In this document: positions 1 through 8,077 of the stretch, piece by piece
Layout of the letters: each line of letters opens with the position of its first letter
How positions within the stretch are numbered: the stretch's first letter is position 1
NCBI GenBank assembly: GCA_025450255.1
Contig: JANWHV010000301.1
Coordinates: forward strand, 1 to 10,803
DNA: 10,803 nt
Reading direction: 5' to 3'
Source of the DNA: Chloroflexota bacterium
Lineage (GTDB): Bacteria > Chloroflexota > UBA5177 > JANWHV01
The notes under the pieces: generated by a model
What the model was told of the DNA's origin: nothing
Seen by the model: the letters and a program-made list of their open reading frames with translations, nothing else
Database searches by the model: none
Translations under genes and position numbers: made by a program

Positions 1-1622
1 CGATCCTGGGCTTGTCGCTCACGTCGGCGCCCGGCTTGAGCTCCGCGTTGCATGCCATGCGCGCCGGTGAGTCCGGCGTGCGTGACCTGGCGCTCGGCAA
101 TCGTCAGGTATTCCTCTCCTATGCGTCCGTGGTCGGTCTCGGCTGGAGCCTGGGGTTGGTGGCGCCAATCGATGAGATCACGGCGCAATCGGCTGCGGTC
201 GATTCCGCTATCCAGCATGACGCGACTGCTACGATCGTCTCGACCCTCGCGGCGCTCGGCATTTGTTTCGCCGTGGTGCTTTTGCTGACGCTGATCGTGA
301 GCCGCTGGGTACTGGTGCGGCCAATAACCACCCTGACAGCGGCAACCCAGGCGATCGCGGGTGGCGATCTCAACGTCACAATACCGGTGCGCGGGCGCGA
401 TGAAGTGGCACAGCTTGCGACATCCTTCAATGCCATGACCACGGTACTGGCGCATTTCTATGATGTGCTGGAGCAGCGTGTACGCGAGCGGACCCATGAG
501 CTGAGCACGCTGCTGGACGTTTCACGGAATGTCACGTCCACGCTCGAGCTTGCTCCGTTGCTGGAGTTGATCCTCGATCAACTGCAATCAATGGTCGATT
601 TTACCAGCGCCACGATTATCACCCTCGAAGGCGAACAGCTTGAAATATTGGAGTATCGAGGCCCGGCGCCACACGACGTTATAGTCGGGCTTCGCTTACC
701 GCTCGAGGAAGGGCAGCCGCATTTCGCCGTGGTGCGGGGACGCGCGCCATTGATCGTGTCGGACGTGGGACGGGATACCCCGTTCACGCGCGCGTTTCGG
801 CGTGAAACCGGCGTGCCATGGGGCGAATCATACGGCGAGGTACGGTCGTGGATGGGCGTGCCGCTCATCCTTAAAGAGCAGGTGATCGGCATGCTTGTGG
901 TTATCCACACTGAGCCGAACTTTTATACGGAGCACCATGGACAGCTTGCCACGGTGATCGCGGCACAGGCGGCGGTAGCGATCGAGAATGCGAACCTGTA
1001 TGCCCAGGCGCAGGAGTTCGCCGCCTACAAGGAGCGTTCGCGGTTGGCGCGCGAGCTGCACGACTCCGTATCCCAGGCGCTTTACGGTATCGCGCTTGGC
1101 GCCCGTACCGCGCGCACGCTGCTCCGGCAAAGTCCGGAGCGCGCGGGCGAGCCGCTCGACTACGTGCTGTCGCTGGCGGAGGCGGGCCTGGCCGAGATGC
1201 GTGCCCTGATCTTCGAGCTGCGGCCTGAATCGCTGGAAACCGAGGGACTTGTCGCCGCCCTGGATCATCAGGCCGCGGCCCTCCGCGCTCGACACGGTAT
1301 CCGGGTACAGACCGCGTTAGGGACGGAACACCAGGCGCCATTCGGCGTGAAGGAGGCGATCTATCGGATTGCGCTCGAGGCCCTGCACAATGCCGTGAAG
1401 CATGCGCGCGCCGGCACGATAGACATCGCGCTGGAGTGGGGAGAGGAAGATCTGCGGTTACGAGTCGACGACGACGGCCAGGGCTTCGATCCTGGCGGCT
1501 CGTTTCCTGGTCATCTCGGCCTACAGTCGATGCGGGAGCGGGCAGCGGCGTTGGGAGGCTGGTTGAAGGTCACGAGCGCGCCCGCGAACGGGACACACAT
1601 TGAAGCACGAATACCATGGTGA
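1..1622 (+). CDS. Sensor histidine kinase, Cache-HAMP-GAF-HisKA_3-HATPase (5' truncated by window edge)
   Basis: This is a membrane-bound two-component sensor kinase of the NarL/DesK-partner type. The reading frame is open to the left edge (first full codon at 3), so the true start lies outside; the TTG at 12 is only the first start-like codon. Residue numbers here count from that TTG. Residues 1-60 look like the end of an extracellular Cache sensor domain (RQVFLSYASVVGLGWSLGLV). A membrane helix at about 74-97 leads into a HAMP domain (about 98-150), a short coiled coil, and a GAF domain (about 175-330). The HisKA_3 dimerisation helix has phospho-acceptor His350 in RLARELHDSVSQAL. The ATPase domain shows an N-box (Asn460), a G1 box DDDGQG (486-491) and a HLGL G2 box followed by SMRERA. 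The C-terminus is complete. Such kinases normally phosphorylate a LuxR/NarL-type response regulator, but none follows here; the partner may lie upstream or elsewhere. The GAF ligand cannot be predicted. Confidence 0.93.
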   Translation, partial: ILGLSLTSAPGLSSALHAMRAGESGVRDLALGNRQVFLSYASVVGLGWSLGLVAPIDEITAQSAAVDSAIQHDATATIVSTLAALGICFAVVLLLTLIVSRWVLVRPITTLTAATQAIAGGDLNVTIPVRGRDEVAQLATSFNAMTTVLAHFYDVLEQRVRERTHELSTLLDVSRNVTSTLELAPLLELILDQLQSMVDFTSATIITLEGEQLEILEYRGPAPHDVIVGLRLPLEEGQPHFAVVRGRAPLIVSDVGRDTPFTRAFRRETGVPWGESYGEVRSWMGVPLILKEQVIGMLVVIHTEPNFYTEHHGQLATVIAAQAAVAIENANLYAQAQEFAAYKERSRLARELHDSVSQALYGIALGARTARTLLRQSPERAGEPLDYVLSLAEAGLAEMRALIFELRPESLETEGLVAALDHQAAALRARHGIRVQTALGTEHQAPFGVKEAIYRIALEALHNAVKHARAGTIDIALEWGEEDLRLRVDDDGQGFDPGGSFPGHLGLQSMRERAAALGGWLKVTSAPANGTHIEARIPW

Positions 1623-2202
1623 CGCCGGGAGGCGATCTGACACAGAGGTGGCGTGTATTGTGTTGCCGGCAATGCTCGACGATGTCGACGTCCGTCATGT
1701 CCAACTCCATTTGCCGTAGGGGCAGCATTCGGTCCGCCCAAGCGTGACCTCAGCGCCATCGTCATCCGCGCCTCGGGAGTGATTCTCTGCCGGGCGGCGC
1801 TCCTGACCAGGAGCGCCGCCCGGCATTGAGCCGTCTTCGCGCGGTCCCACTACAACTAGACACTATTTCCCCTGGCCGGGCCGCGTGCATACGGCGTGCG
1901 CGCCACCTGACCTTGGGTGGACAAATTTCCTCCGCCATCCGGCGGATAATGGGCGAATGCCGGTCTGCTCCGTCATAAGACCTAGCTGCATGGTCCCCCA
2001 TTGTGCTTCACCCAATCGGGTCATTCGTGGGGCGATCGCGCCTGCCAAAGCGACTTTACTAGGACTGTCACGCGACCGCTACGGATGAAGGGCGTGCGGA
2101 GCCGGGAAAGGAGCATAGAGGATATGTGGACAGCAACGGCACTGCGGCGCAAGGCACATTCACGATCGCTTAACGACATAGCGCAGAGTAGGGGGAAGAC
2201 AA
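1623..2202. other. Intergenic region between sensor kinase and ABC operon
   Basis: These 580 bases carry no gene I recognise. Short open frames exist on both strands, but none resembles a protein family, and no response-regulator remnant was found in the + frames after the kinase stop. The clear element is the perfect hairpin at 1788-1825. A weaker 6-bp inverted repeat (1931-1936 with 1941-1946, TCCGCC/GGCGGA) is followed directly by a TAAT-containing stretch. A possible 33-codon leader ORF (2124-2225) sits just before and overlapping the ABC ATPase. The promoter of the ABC operon must lie here or within the leader, but I see no convincing -35/-10 pair. Confidence 0.6.
1788..1825. terminator. 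Perfect 17-bp hairpin, probable terminator after the sensor kinase
   Basis: TGCCGGGCGGCGCTCCT (1788-1804) pairs perfectly with AGGAGCGCCGCCCGGCA (1809-1825) around a four-base GACC loop. It lies 165 bases after the kinase stop and nearly 380 before the next start. The 3' side has only TTGAG, not a U-tract, so it departs from a textbook intrinsic terminator. It may act as a factor-dependent terminator, an RNA-stabilising hairpin or a transcription pause site. Confidence 0.6.
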
Positions 2203-2937
2203 GTGACCGCGGATTTGATCATTGAAGCACGGAGCCTGCGCAAGGTATATACCGCCGGGCCGGTGACGGTCGACGCGCTGCGCAATGTGAACTTCGCCGT
2301 GGCGCGCGGCGAAATGGTGGCGATTATGGGCCCGAGCGGCTGCGGAAAAACCACCATGCTCAACTGCCTTTCGGGGCTCGACGACTTTGACGGCGGTGAG
2401 GTGAAGATCGCCGGTACGTCGCTCAAGGCCATGAACGACAACCAAAAGACCGAGTACCGGGCCAGGAAAATGGGTTTCGTATTCCAGGTCTATAACCTGT
2501 TGCCGGTGCTCAGCGCCGTGGAGAACGTGGAGTTGCCGCTGCTGGTGAGCGGCGTACGGCCGGGTGAGGCGCGGAAGCGGGCGCTCGCCGCCCTCGACCT
2601 GGTGGGCCTCACGCAGCGGGCGAAGCACCGCCCGGCGGAACTGTCCGGCGGGCAACGGCAGCGCGTTACCGTCGCTCGATCGCTGGTAAATGAGCCGGCG
2701 ATCGTGTGGGCGGATGAGCCGACCGGCGCCCTCGATTCGGAGTCCGCGGACGACATCATGGACTTGATGTGCCGGCTGAACGAGGAAAACATGCAGACAT
2801 TCGTCGTCGTCACCCACGCGCAAGAGGTCGGCGATCGCGCGGACCGTATCGTGCGCATGCGCGACGGTCAGATTGTCGACGCGGGATTCGGCGCGGGAGC
2901 GCGCGGCATGACCGGCGTCCTGCAGGCGGTCAGCTAA
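2203..2937 (+). CDS. ABC transporter ATP-binding protein, LolD/MacB-type
   Basis: This is the cytoplasmic ATPase of an ABC transporter and should power the FtsX-type permease encoded next. All nucleotide-binding motifs are present in its 244 residues: Walker [10 protein letters not shown] (43-51), Q-loop Gln95, signature LSGGQRQR (147-154), Walker B IVWADE (167-172) with catalytic Glu172, D-loop GALD (175-178) and switch His205. The pattern [20 protein letters not shown] around 94-113 and [10 protein letters not shown] are typical of the LolD/MacB/FtsE-like subgroup, which drives extrusion of lipoproteins, peptides or macrolides, or transmits mechanical force, rather than classic import. The start is GTG, preceded by AGGGGGAAG at a good Shine-Dalgarno distance. 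Its stop is 54 bases before the permease start, so the two are almost certainly one operon. The substrate is unknown. Confidence 0.95.
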   Translation: MTADLIIEARSLRKVYTAGPVTVDALRNVNFAVARGEMVAIMGPSGCGKTTMLNCLSGLDDFDGGEVKIAGTSLKAMNDNQKTEYRARKMGFVFQVYNLLPVLSAVENVELPLLVSGVRPGEARKRALAALDLVGLTQRAKHRPAELSGGQRQRVTVARSLVNEPAIVWADEPTGALDSESADDIMDLMCRLNEENMQTFVVVTHAQEVGDRADRIVRMRDGQIVDAGFGAGARGMTGVLQAVS

Positions 2938-2991
2938 CCACGCCTTGGAGCAGTTACGACAACACGGGCCATGGCCCGAAGGAGTTCAACA

Positions 2992-5900
2992 GTGAATACC
3001 ATCTTTGGCGCCCCCATGGATTCCGTGATGTTGGGGCTGCTCATTACCTTTTCCCTGGTGACCGCCGTGGTGGCGGCGCTGGCAATCAAGAACCCGCTCT
3101 TGTTCAAGCTCGGCATTCGGAACCTGCCGCGAAGACGGGCTCAGACCACGCTTATAATCGTCGGCCTGATGCTCAGCACGGTGATCATCACCAGCGCGCT
3201 GGGCGCCGGCGACACGTTTAGCTATAGCATCCGAGTCAATAGCGTAGCAAGCCTCTCAACCGTCGACGAGGCGGTATCGCCGAGAGTAGGCGCCGGCACG
3301 ACGTTGCACACTGGGAACGCGCCGTTTTCGGTTGCCGCGCCGGCGGTAGCGTTCTTCCCGGCAAGCACCGGCGACCGCGTGGCGCGGAGCCTGGCTGCCG
3401 GCAAGGCGGCGGACGGCGTTCTGGGCGCAATCGTGGAGACGGTGTCGGTACAGGACTTGACCAGCCGTCAGACCGTGGCCACGACAGAGTTGGCGGCCAT
3501 CCCCACCACGTATCCGGCGGCGTTCGGCAGTCTGCGCAACGCCCAGGGCGCCGTGCTCGCGGTGAACGACCTCGGGCCGAGCCAGGTCTACCTGAACGCT
3601 CGCGCCGCCAAAGTACTCGACGCGCACGCCGGCGACGTGGTGCGGTTGTTCCTGCACGATCACCCTGTACAAGCGACCGTGCGCGCCATCGCGCGTGACG
3701 AGGGCCTGGCCGCGGGAGGGTTGATTTCGAGCGGCGTTCGCGTGGACCCCACGATTGTCTTGCCGCTCAAGCGCGCGCAAGCGCTGGTGGGGCATCCCGG
3801 CCAGATCACCACCTTGCTCATATCGAACACCGGCGACGAGCTGACGGGCGCCACGCGCACCAGCGTGGTTGCCAACACTATCCGCGCCGCCCTGACGCGC
3901 CCGGCGGCACTGGCATCAGCCGTGACCTTTGTCGGCAGTTCCCGCGGGCTGGCCGCGGTCCATGCCTTGCTGGTTGATTCCTCCGTGAGTGACGCGGCCA
4001 GGGGTAAGCTGCGCGCGCTGTTGGCGGCGGTCGCGCACAGGGACAACACCGCACTGGCCGCCGTAATCAGCGATCCCGACCTGGTGTCCGCGCTGCGGAC
4101 GATAAAGGACGCGACCATAAGCGCGCCGCTCAACACCGCTCTGGCGGGATTGAGCGATTTCACCGTGCAAACACTGAAGCAGGACGCCCTGGACGCCGCC
4201 GACGCGGGCGGCAACAGCGCCACCTCGTTCTTCTTGCTGTTTGGCCTGTTCTCCATTGCTTCGGGCACGATGCTTATCTTCCTGATCTTCGTGATGCTGG
4301 CAGCGGAGCGGCGCGCCGAGATGGGGATGGCGCGGGCCATCGGCACCAAACGACGCCATCTCATCCAGCAGTTCCTCTTTGAGGGCTATGCGTACGATCT
4401 GGGGGCGGCACTGATCGGTCTCGCGCTGGGCATAGTGGTCAGCCTTGGTCTGGTGGCGATGATGGCCGAGATATTCAACCAGGACAACTTCACCGTTCAA
4501 CGGCACTTTGAGCCCCGGAGCCTGGTCGTATCCTTCTGTCTCGGCGCTCTGGTGACCTTCATCACGGTGGCTTCGTCGTCGTGGCGCGTGAGTCGCCTCA
4601 ACATCGTCGCCGCTATTCGCGACCTTGCCGACGACAAGCAACGCGCGCAGAGCCTGGGAGCGGCGCTCAAGCAATCAATCGCGAACGTGGGCGGACTGCG
4701 GCACGGGCGGAAGCGTCTGCTGGTGGTGGCGGTCGCGGCCTTTCTCCTGTACATGGAGTCAGGTGGCCCCGGCGGGCCGATCGCGGGCGCCGTCCTGCTG
4801 CTGTTGTGGAGCTTCAGGCCGCTCATTCGCGGGCTCATCGCGCGCGGTCCGCTTCTGGTAGTCGATGGTGTCGCGCTGTCACTGGTGGGTCTTTCGAGCA
4901 AAGAGGAATTCCCCTTCAAGCTCGGCGTCTCGCTCGTGCTCATCGGTATCGCGATGCTGGCGCGCTGGATCATGGCGTGCCTGCATGTTTCCGACCGGGC
5001 CCGGAACCGCTTCGGATATTCTCTGGCCGGTATCTCCCTGGTGGCTTTCTGGTCGCTGCCCTTCGACGCCTTGCAGGCGCTTGGCGTGCCAGTCTTGCAG
5101 GGCAGCATTGAGATGTTCTTCCTATCGGGCATGATGTTGGTGCTCGGCGGTATCTGGACCCTGATGTACAACCTGGACGTGCTGATGGGCGCCCTGTTGC
5201 GCGGCGCCGGCGGGCTTGGCCGTATCGCTCCGGTGCTGAAAATGGCGGTCACCTACCCAACGCAGTACCGCTTCCGTACCGGCATGGCGATGGCGATGTT
5301 CAGCCTCATTCTCTTTACGCTAATGGTGGTCTCGGTTCTGGCTAGCAGCCTTGGCGGCGTGCGGCTTGACACGAAGCGTTTCCTCGGCGGTTATGACCTA
5401 TGGGGCACGACCAGCGCGGGCAATCCGGCCGGCGACATGCGGGGGCGGATCGCGGCCAACCCCACGTTACGCGGTGACATTGCCGCCGTGGGCGGTCTGG
5501 CGCGCATTGGCGGCGATCTACGTCAGGCCGGGCAGGCGGACCAAAGCTGGCAGCCATATATCGTCAATGTGGCGGACAACAGCTACCTTGACTCGGTGGC
5601 GCCGGCGTTTCTGCACAGCCGAGCGCATGGGTACGCAAGTGATTCCCAGGTGTGGCGAGCGCTGCGTACACACCCTGGCTACGCGGTGGTCGACGATTGG
5701 CTGGTCAAGCGGAAAAATGGCGACAGTACCGGCGCGGCGTCCAGCTTCTCGATAAGCGGGTTGTTATACGACGACAAAACCTTCAAGCCGGTGGCGATCA
5801 GCATGCGCGACGCGCGGACTGGCGCGATAATCCCACTCACGGTGATCGGCGTGCTGGACCAGGCGGGCGCGGCGAACAGCGACAGCTTCGCTCGCATCAC

Positions 5901-6501
5901 GCGCGGCGTCTATGTGGGGCAGACGACGCTTACCGCGGCGCGCGACCTGCCTGCCACGGCCAACACGTACTTCTTCAGCGTGCGCGGCGGGGCGAACGTC
6001 CATCAGACCGCGCTCGCGCTTGGGTCGGCCCTCCTGAACAACGGACTGGATGTGAAGGAGGCAAAAGCTGAATTCGACGCGGGCCAGGCGGCGAACACCG
6101 GGTTCTTCAACATGCTCCGCGGCTTCCTGGGGTTGGGCCTGGTCGTGGGAATCGCGGCCCTGGGCGTGATTGCCAGCCGGTCGGTGGTAGAACGGCGCCA
6201 GCAGATTGGCATGCTGCGGGCGATCGGATTCCGCCGGCGCATGGTGCGGACGGTGTTCTTGCTGGAGTCAAGCTTCGTGGCGGTGTTTGGGACGCTGCTT
6301 GGCGTGGTGCTCGGACTGGTCCTGGCTCACCAACTGGTGAACAGCTTCGCCAAGGATGACAGCACGCTGCACGTGGTTGTGCCGTGGCTGCAAGTAGGCC
6401 TGATCGCGGTCGCGGCGTACGCGGCCTCGCTGCTCACCACGTACCTGCCGGCCTGGCACGCGTCACGCGTGTATCCCGCCGAGGCGCTGCGGTACGAGTA
6501 A
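2992..6501 (+). CDS. Large double-FtsX ABC transporter permease
   Basis: This is the membrane subunit partnering the preceding ATPase. I prefer the GTG at 2992 (1169 aa) because AAGGAG lies seven bases before it; an in-frame ATG at 2971 has no close ribosome site. Predicted order: membrane helices at about 11-33 and 51-71; a large extracytoplasmic domain (about 75-405) rich in Ala, Thr and Ser; a first FtsX domain (about 408-560) with the cytoplasmic coupling segment ERRAEMGMARAIGTKRRHL; a hydrophobic middle of several helices (about 575-740); a helix at about 764-786; a second extracytoplasmic domain (about 790-1030); and a C-terminal FtsX domain (1037-1169) with ERRQQIGMLRAIGFRRRMV. Both coupling helices therefore occur in one chain, as if two MacB/LolE-like halves were fused, so one permease could work with an ATPase homodimer. 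No membrane-fusion protein is nearby. The substrate is unknown. Confidence 0.92.
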   Translation: MNTIFGAPMDSVMLGLLITFSLVTAVVAALAIKNPLLFKLGIRNLPRRRAQTTLIIVGLMLSTVIITSALGAGDTFSYSIRVNSVASLSTVDEAVSPRVGAGTTLHTGNAPFSVAAPAVAFFPASTGDRVARSLAAGKAADGVLGAIVETVSVQDLTSRQTVATTELAAIPTTYPAAFGSLRNAQGAVLAVNDLGPSQVYLNARAAKVLDAHAGDVVRLFLHDHPVQATVRAIARDEGLAAGGLISSGVRVDPTIVLPLKRAQALVGHPGQITTLLISNTGDELTGATRTSVVANTIRAALTRPAALASAVTFVGSSRGLAAVHALLVDSSVSDAARGKLRALLAAVAHRDNTALAAVISDPDLVSALRTIKDATISAPLNTALAGLSDFTVQTLKQDALDAADAGGNSATSFFLLFGLFSIASGTMLIFLIFVMLAAERRAEMGMARAIGTKRRHLIQQFLFEGYAYDLGAALIGLALGIVVSLGLVAMMAEIFNQDNFTVQRHFEPRSLVVSFCLGALVTFITVASSSWRVSRLNIVAAIRDLADDKQRAQSLGAALKQSIANVGGLRHGRKRLLVVAVAAFLLYMESGGPGGPIAGAVLLLLWSFRPLIRGLIARGPLLVVDGVALSLVGLSSKEEFPFKLGVSLVLIGIAMLARWIMACLHVSDRARNRFGYSLAGISLVAFWSLPFDALQALGVPVLQGSIEMFFLSGMMLVLGGIWTLMYNLDVLMGALLRGAGGLGRIAPVLKMAVTYPTQYRFRTGMAMAMFSLILFTLMVVSVLASSLGGVRLDTKRFLGGYDLWGTTSAGNPAGDMRGRIAANPTLRGDIAAVGGLARIGGDLRQAGQADQSWQPYIVNVADNSYLDSVAPAFLHSRAHGYASDSQVWRALRTHPGYAVVDDWLVKRKNGDSTGAASSFSISGLLYDDKTFKPVAISMRDARTGAIIPLTVIGVLDQAGAANSDSFARITRGVYVGQTTLTAARDLPATANTYFFSVRGGANVHQTALALGSALLNNGLDVKEAKAEFDAGQAANTGFFNMLRGFLGLGLVVGIAALGVIASRSVVERRQQIGMLRAIGFRRRMVRTVFLLESSFVAVFGTLLGVVLGLVLAHQLVNSFAKDDSTLHVVVPWLQVGLIAVAAYAASLLTTYLPAWHASRVYPAEALRYE

Positions 6502-6545
6502 GCGCGCCGACGCACATACCGTCTCCCGCTTCTCACGGGACCACG

Positions 6546-6577
6546 GCGACCGGCATGGGGCGGCCCGTGCCGGTCGC
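6546..6577. terminator. Inverted repeat between convergent genes, candidate bidirectional terminator
   Basis: GCGACCGGCA (6546-6555) pairs perfectly with TGCCGGTCGC (6568-6577) around a 12-base loop that itself contains GGG/CCC. It sits between the permease stop (6501) and the end of the minus-strand lipid kinase (6587), where a terminator serving both directions is expected. A smaller 5-bp hairpin (TCCCG 6524-6528 with CGGGA 6536-6540) lies just before it. Neither is followed by a T-run. Confidence 0.45.
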
Positions 6578-6586
6578 TCTGCTCAT

Positions 6587-7525
6587 TCAGCCATGGTCGG
6601 CCGGCGCCGTGGCGCGTTCGGTTGGGGCAAATACTCGGAGCGCCGCGCGGGCAATACAAAAGCGGCCTGAGGATTCCTCGACGAGCTCGCCGTCGATGTC
6701 CACCGGGATCCGCCTGCTAACGGACACGTCCACGCACGTCGCTCGGGTATAAAATACGCCAGGCTGGTACACGTGGTCACCCGTTTTCAGGCATTTGGCG
6801 ACGGCTATCATTTGTCGCCAACGCTGCAGCTTGATGGCGTACACATCGAGGCTTCCGTCGTCTGGCGACGCATCCGGCGTGACGGCCATGCCGCCGCCGT
6901 AAAAGCGGCCATTGCCGATGCCGAGCTGCAATACATGCCTGATCGACACGGGCGGCATTGCGCTCTCAGGGAAACCGAGCGTCAAGTCGAAGGGCTCGAA
7001 GCGCCGCACGGCGGCAACGGTAGCGAGCGGGTAGGCAAGTCTTCCGGCGATCTTCTTGAGCCGGCCCGGCAGCATCGTCGCCACGTCGCCGGCCAGGCCG
7101 ATCGACGCCAGGTTGAGATAGTACCTGTCGCCGCACTGGCCCAGGTCGACGGAAATGGTTTCGCCGCGAGCGATTACCGTGCACGCGGACTCGAGATCGG
7201 GAGGTATTTCGAGCGTGCGTGCGAAATCGTTAGCCGTGCCGAATGGAAGCACGCCAAGCACGGTGTCGCTGTTGGCCAGGATGCCCGCCGCCGCGCTTAG
7301 CGTGCCGTCACCGCCGCCAACGATGATCGGGTTGTGGTGCGAGGATTTGGCGCGTCTCACCATTGCTCCGAGACGCGCGGGATCGTCAGACGGCCAAACG
7401 GCGGCAAGATGAACTCCCCGTGCCTCGAGGGCGCTCCGGGCGTCGGCGAGGGCGCGGTCGCCGTGGCGGGCTTGCGTATTGACGATCAGGGCGGCGCCGG
7501 TCATAGTAAGGTTCTCAGAGACCAT
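6587..7525 (-). CDS. Diacylglycerol kinase-like lipid kinase (YegS/DgkB/BmrU family)
   Basis: This is a soluble or membrane-associated kinase of the DAGK catalytic family, which phosphorylates diacylglycerol, sphingoid bases or related lipids with ATP. In the 312-residue reading, the nucleotide-binding motif GGGDGT is at 70-75, PFGTANDFAR at 94-103, SVDLGQ at 125-130, YYLNLASIG at 135-143, the NGRFYGGGMAVTPDA segment at 205-219, and the C-terminal VDIDGE at 275-280. These cover the whole family fold, and the length is normal. The start is uncertain: ATG at 7525 or the in-frame ATG at 7504 (MTGAALIVNTQ), which better matches the usual family N-terminus; neither has a strong ribosome site. It lies 46 bases downstream of a small membrane-protein gene on the same strand, so the two are probably cotranscribed. 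The exact lipid substrate cannot be read from sequence. Confidence 0.92.
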   Translation of the reverse strand: MVSENLTMTGAALIVNTQARHGDRALADARSALEARGVHLAAVWPSDDPARLGAMVRRAKSSHHNPIIVGGGDGTLSAAAGILANSDTVLGVLPFGTANDFARTLEIPPDLESACTVIARGETISVDLGQCGDRYYLNLASIGLAGDVATMLPGRLKKIAGRLAYPLATVAAVRRFEPFDLTLGFPESAMPPVSIRHVLQLGIGNGRFYGGGMAVTPDASPDDGSLDVYAIKLQRWRQMIAVAKCLKTGDHVYQPGVFYTRATCVDVSVSRRIPVDIDGELVEESSGRFCIARAALRVFAPTERATAPADHG

Positions 7526-7571
7526 GTCCCGCGCGCCGCCAAATCCACCGCCGCATGCCGGGGCGCGCTCA

Positions 7572-7760
7572 TTACCAAAACTTGCCGTCGCCCAGGAAGA
7601 GGTAGAGTAGCGGACCGACCCCCCAGGGCGTGGCGACGATGGCCCAGAGGACCTTCTTGAATAGGCCGATATCGGACCTTCCGGCCAGATTGATCCAGAC
7701 CAGGATTACCGCGAGGGGATGCAGGACGATTGCGAGCACGATCTCGATCAGCGTTTTCAC
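7572..7760 (-). CDS. Small membrane protein, possibly PLDc_N/cardiolipin-synthase-N-terminal-like
   Basis: This 62-residue hydrophobic protein starts at a GTG and precedes the lipid kinase on the same strand. Residues about 3-25 (IEIVLAIVLHPLAVILVWIN) form one membrane helix, and about 36-57 (VLWAIVATPWGVGPLLYLFL) form a second, with a short charged loop between. The W-x(n)-P-x-G-P-x-LY-x-x-x-G pattern in the second helix resembles the N-terminal membrane domain of phospholipase D-type cardiolipin synthases (PLDc_N), which also occurs as stand-alone small proteins. That assignment rests on pattern only. Pairing with a lipid kinase hints at a role in membrane lipid metabolism, but this is inference. 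The ribosome site is weak (GAGA). Confidence 0.65.
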   Translation of the reverse strand: MKTLIEIVLAIVLHPLAVILVWINLAGRSDIGLFKKVLWAIVATPWGVGPLLYLFLGDGKFW

Positions 7761-8026
7761 GGCGTAATTTCTCGTATCTTGTTAGGGTGTATTGTCGTCC
7801 GCTGCGAACGGTACCGCATCCGCGGTTAACGGGTCCGCGCCTCCGCCAAGCCGGATCGCGTCCGGTTCCTGCCGATTGAGGATCATATGCTGCTGCCGCG
7901 CATCGCAGTATTTCGGCGCCCCAATAGACCTCGGCCACACGCTGCCGCGCGCATTCGCGCCCGCCCTGGATACCGGCATGGTGGCCGCGCGCCTGGCTAC
8001 AAAACCGATTTCCGCCGACATACTGT

Positions 8027-8044
8027 AACAAACCGAACAAACCG
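8027..8044. repeat. Perfect 2 x 9-bp tandem repeat AACAAACCG
   Basis: AACAAACCG occurs twice head-to-tail (8027-8035 and 8036-8044) in an AT-richer patch of the divergent spacer, about 106 bases before the glycosyltransferase start. Tandem copies nine bases apart could bind a regulator, but two copies of nine bases may also arise by slippage. Confidence 0.6.
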
Positions 8045-8077
8045 CCGCCGGATGCTCATCCCGCGCTTCGCCGTAAC

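Noticed and set aside
1623..2202. tRNA (including tRNA-Sec), riboswitch or response-regulator remnant in the gap
   Set aside because: No GTTCGA-type T-loop with matching acceptor arms, no known riboswitch core, and no receiver-domain DD...K pattern in any frame was found by eye.
2971..2991. ATG 2971 as start of the permease
   Set aside because: The nearest purine-rich site is over 20 bases upstream, whereas GTG 2992 has AAGGAG at seven bases.
3916..5252. Two minus-strand frames of about 250 codons inside the permease gene
   Set aside because: The plus frame encodes a continuous FtsX permease with membrane helices and coupling motifs; the antisense translations are low-complexity and family-less.
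7531..7568. 7-bp inverted repeat GCGCGCC/GGCGCGC between the small membrane gene and the lipid kinase
   Set aside because: Low-complexity GC arms separated by 24 bases are easily found by chance in this DNA, and the genes look cotranscribed.
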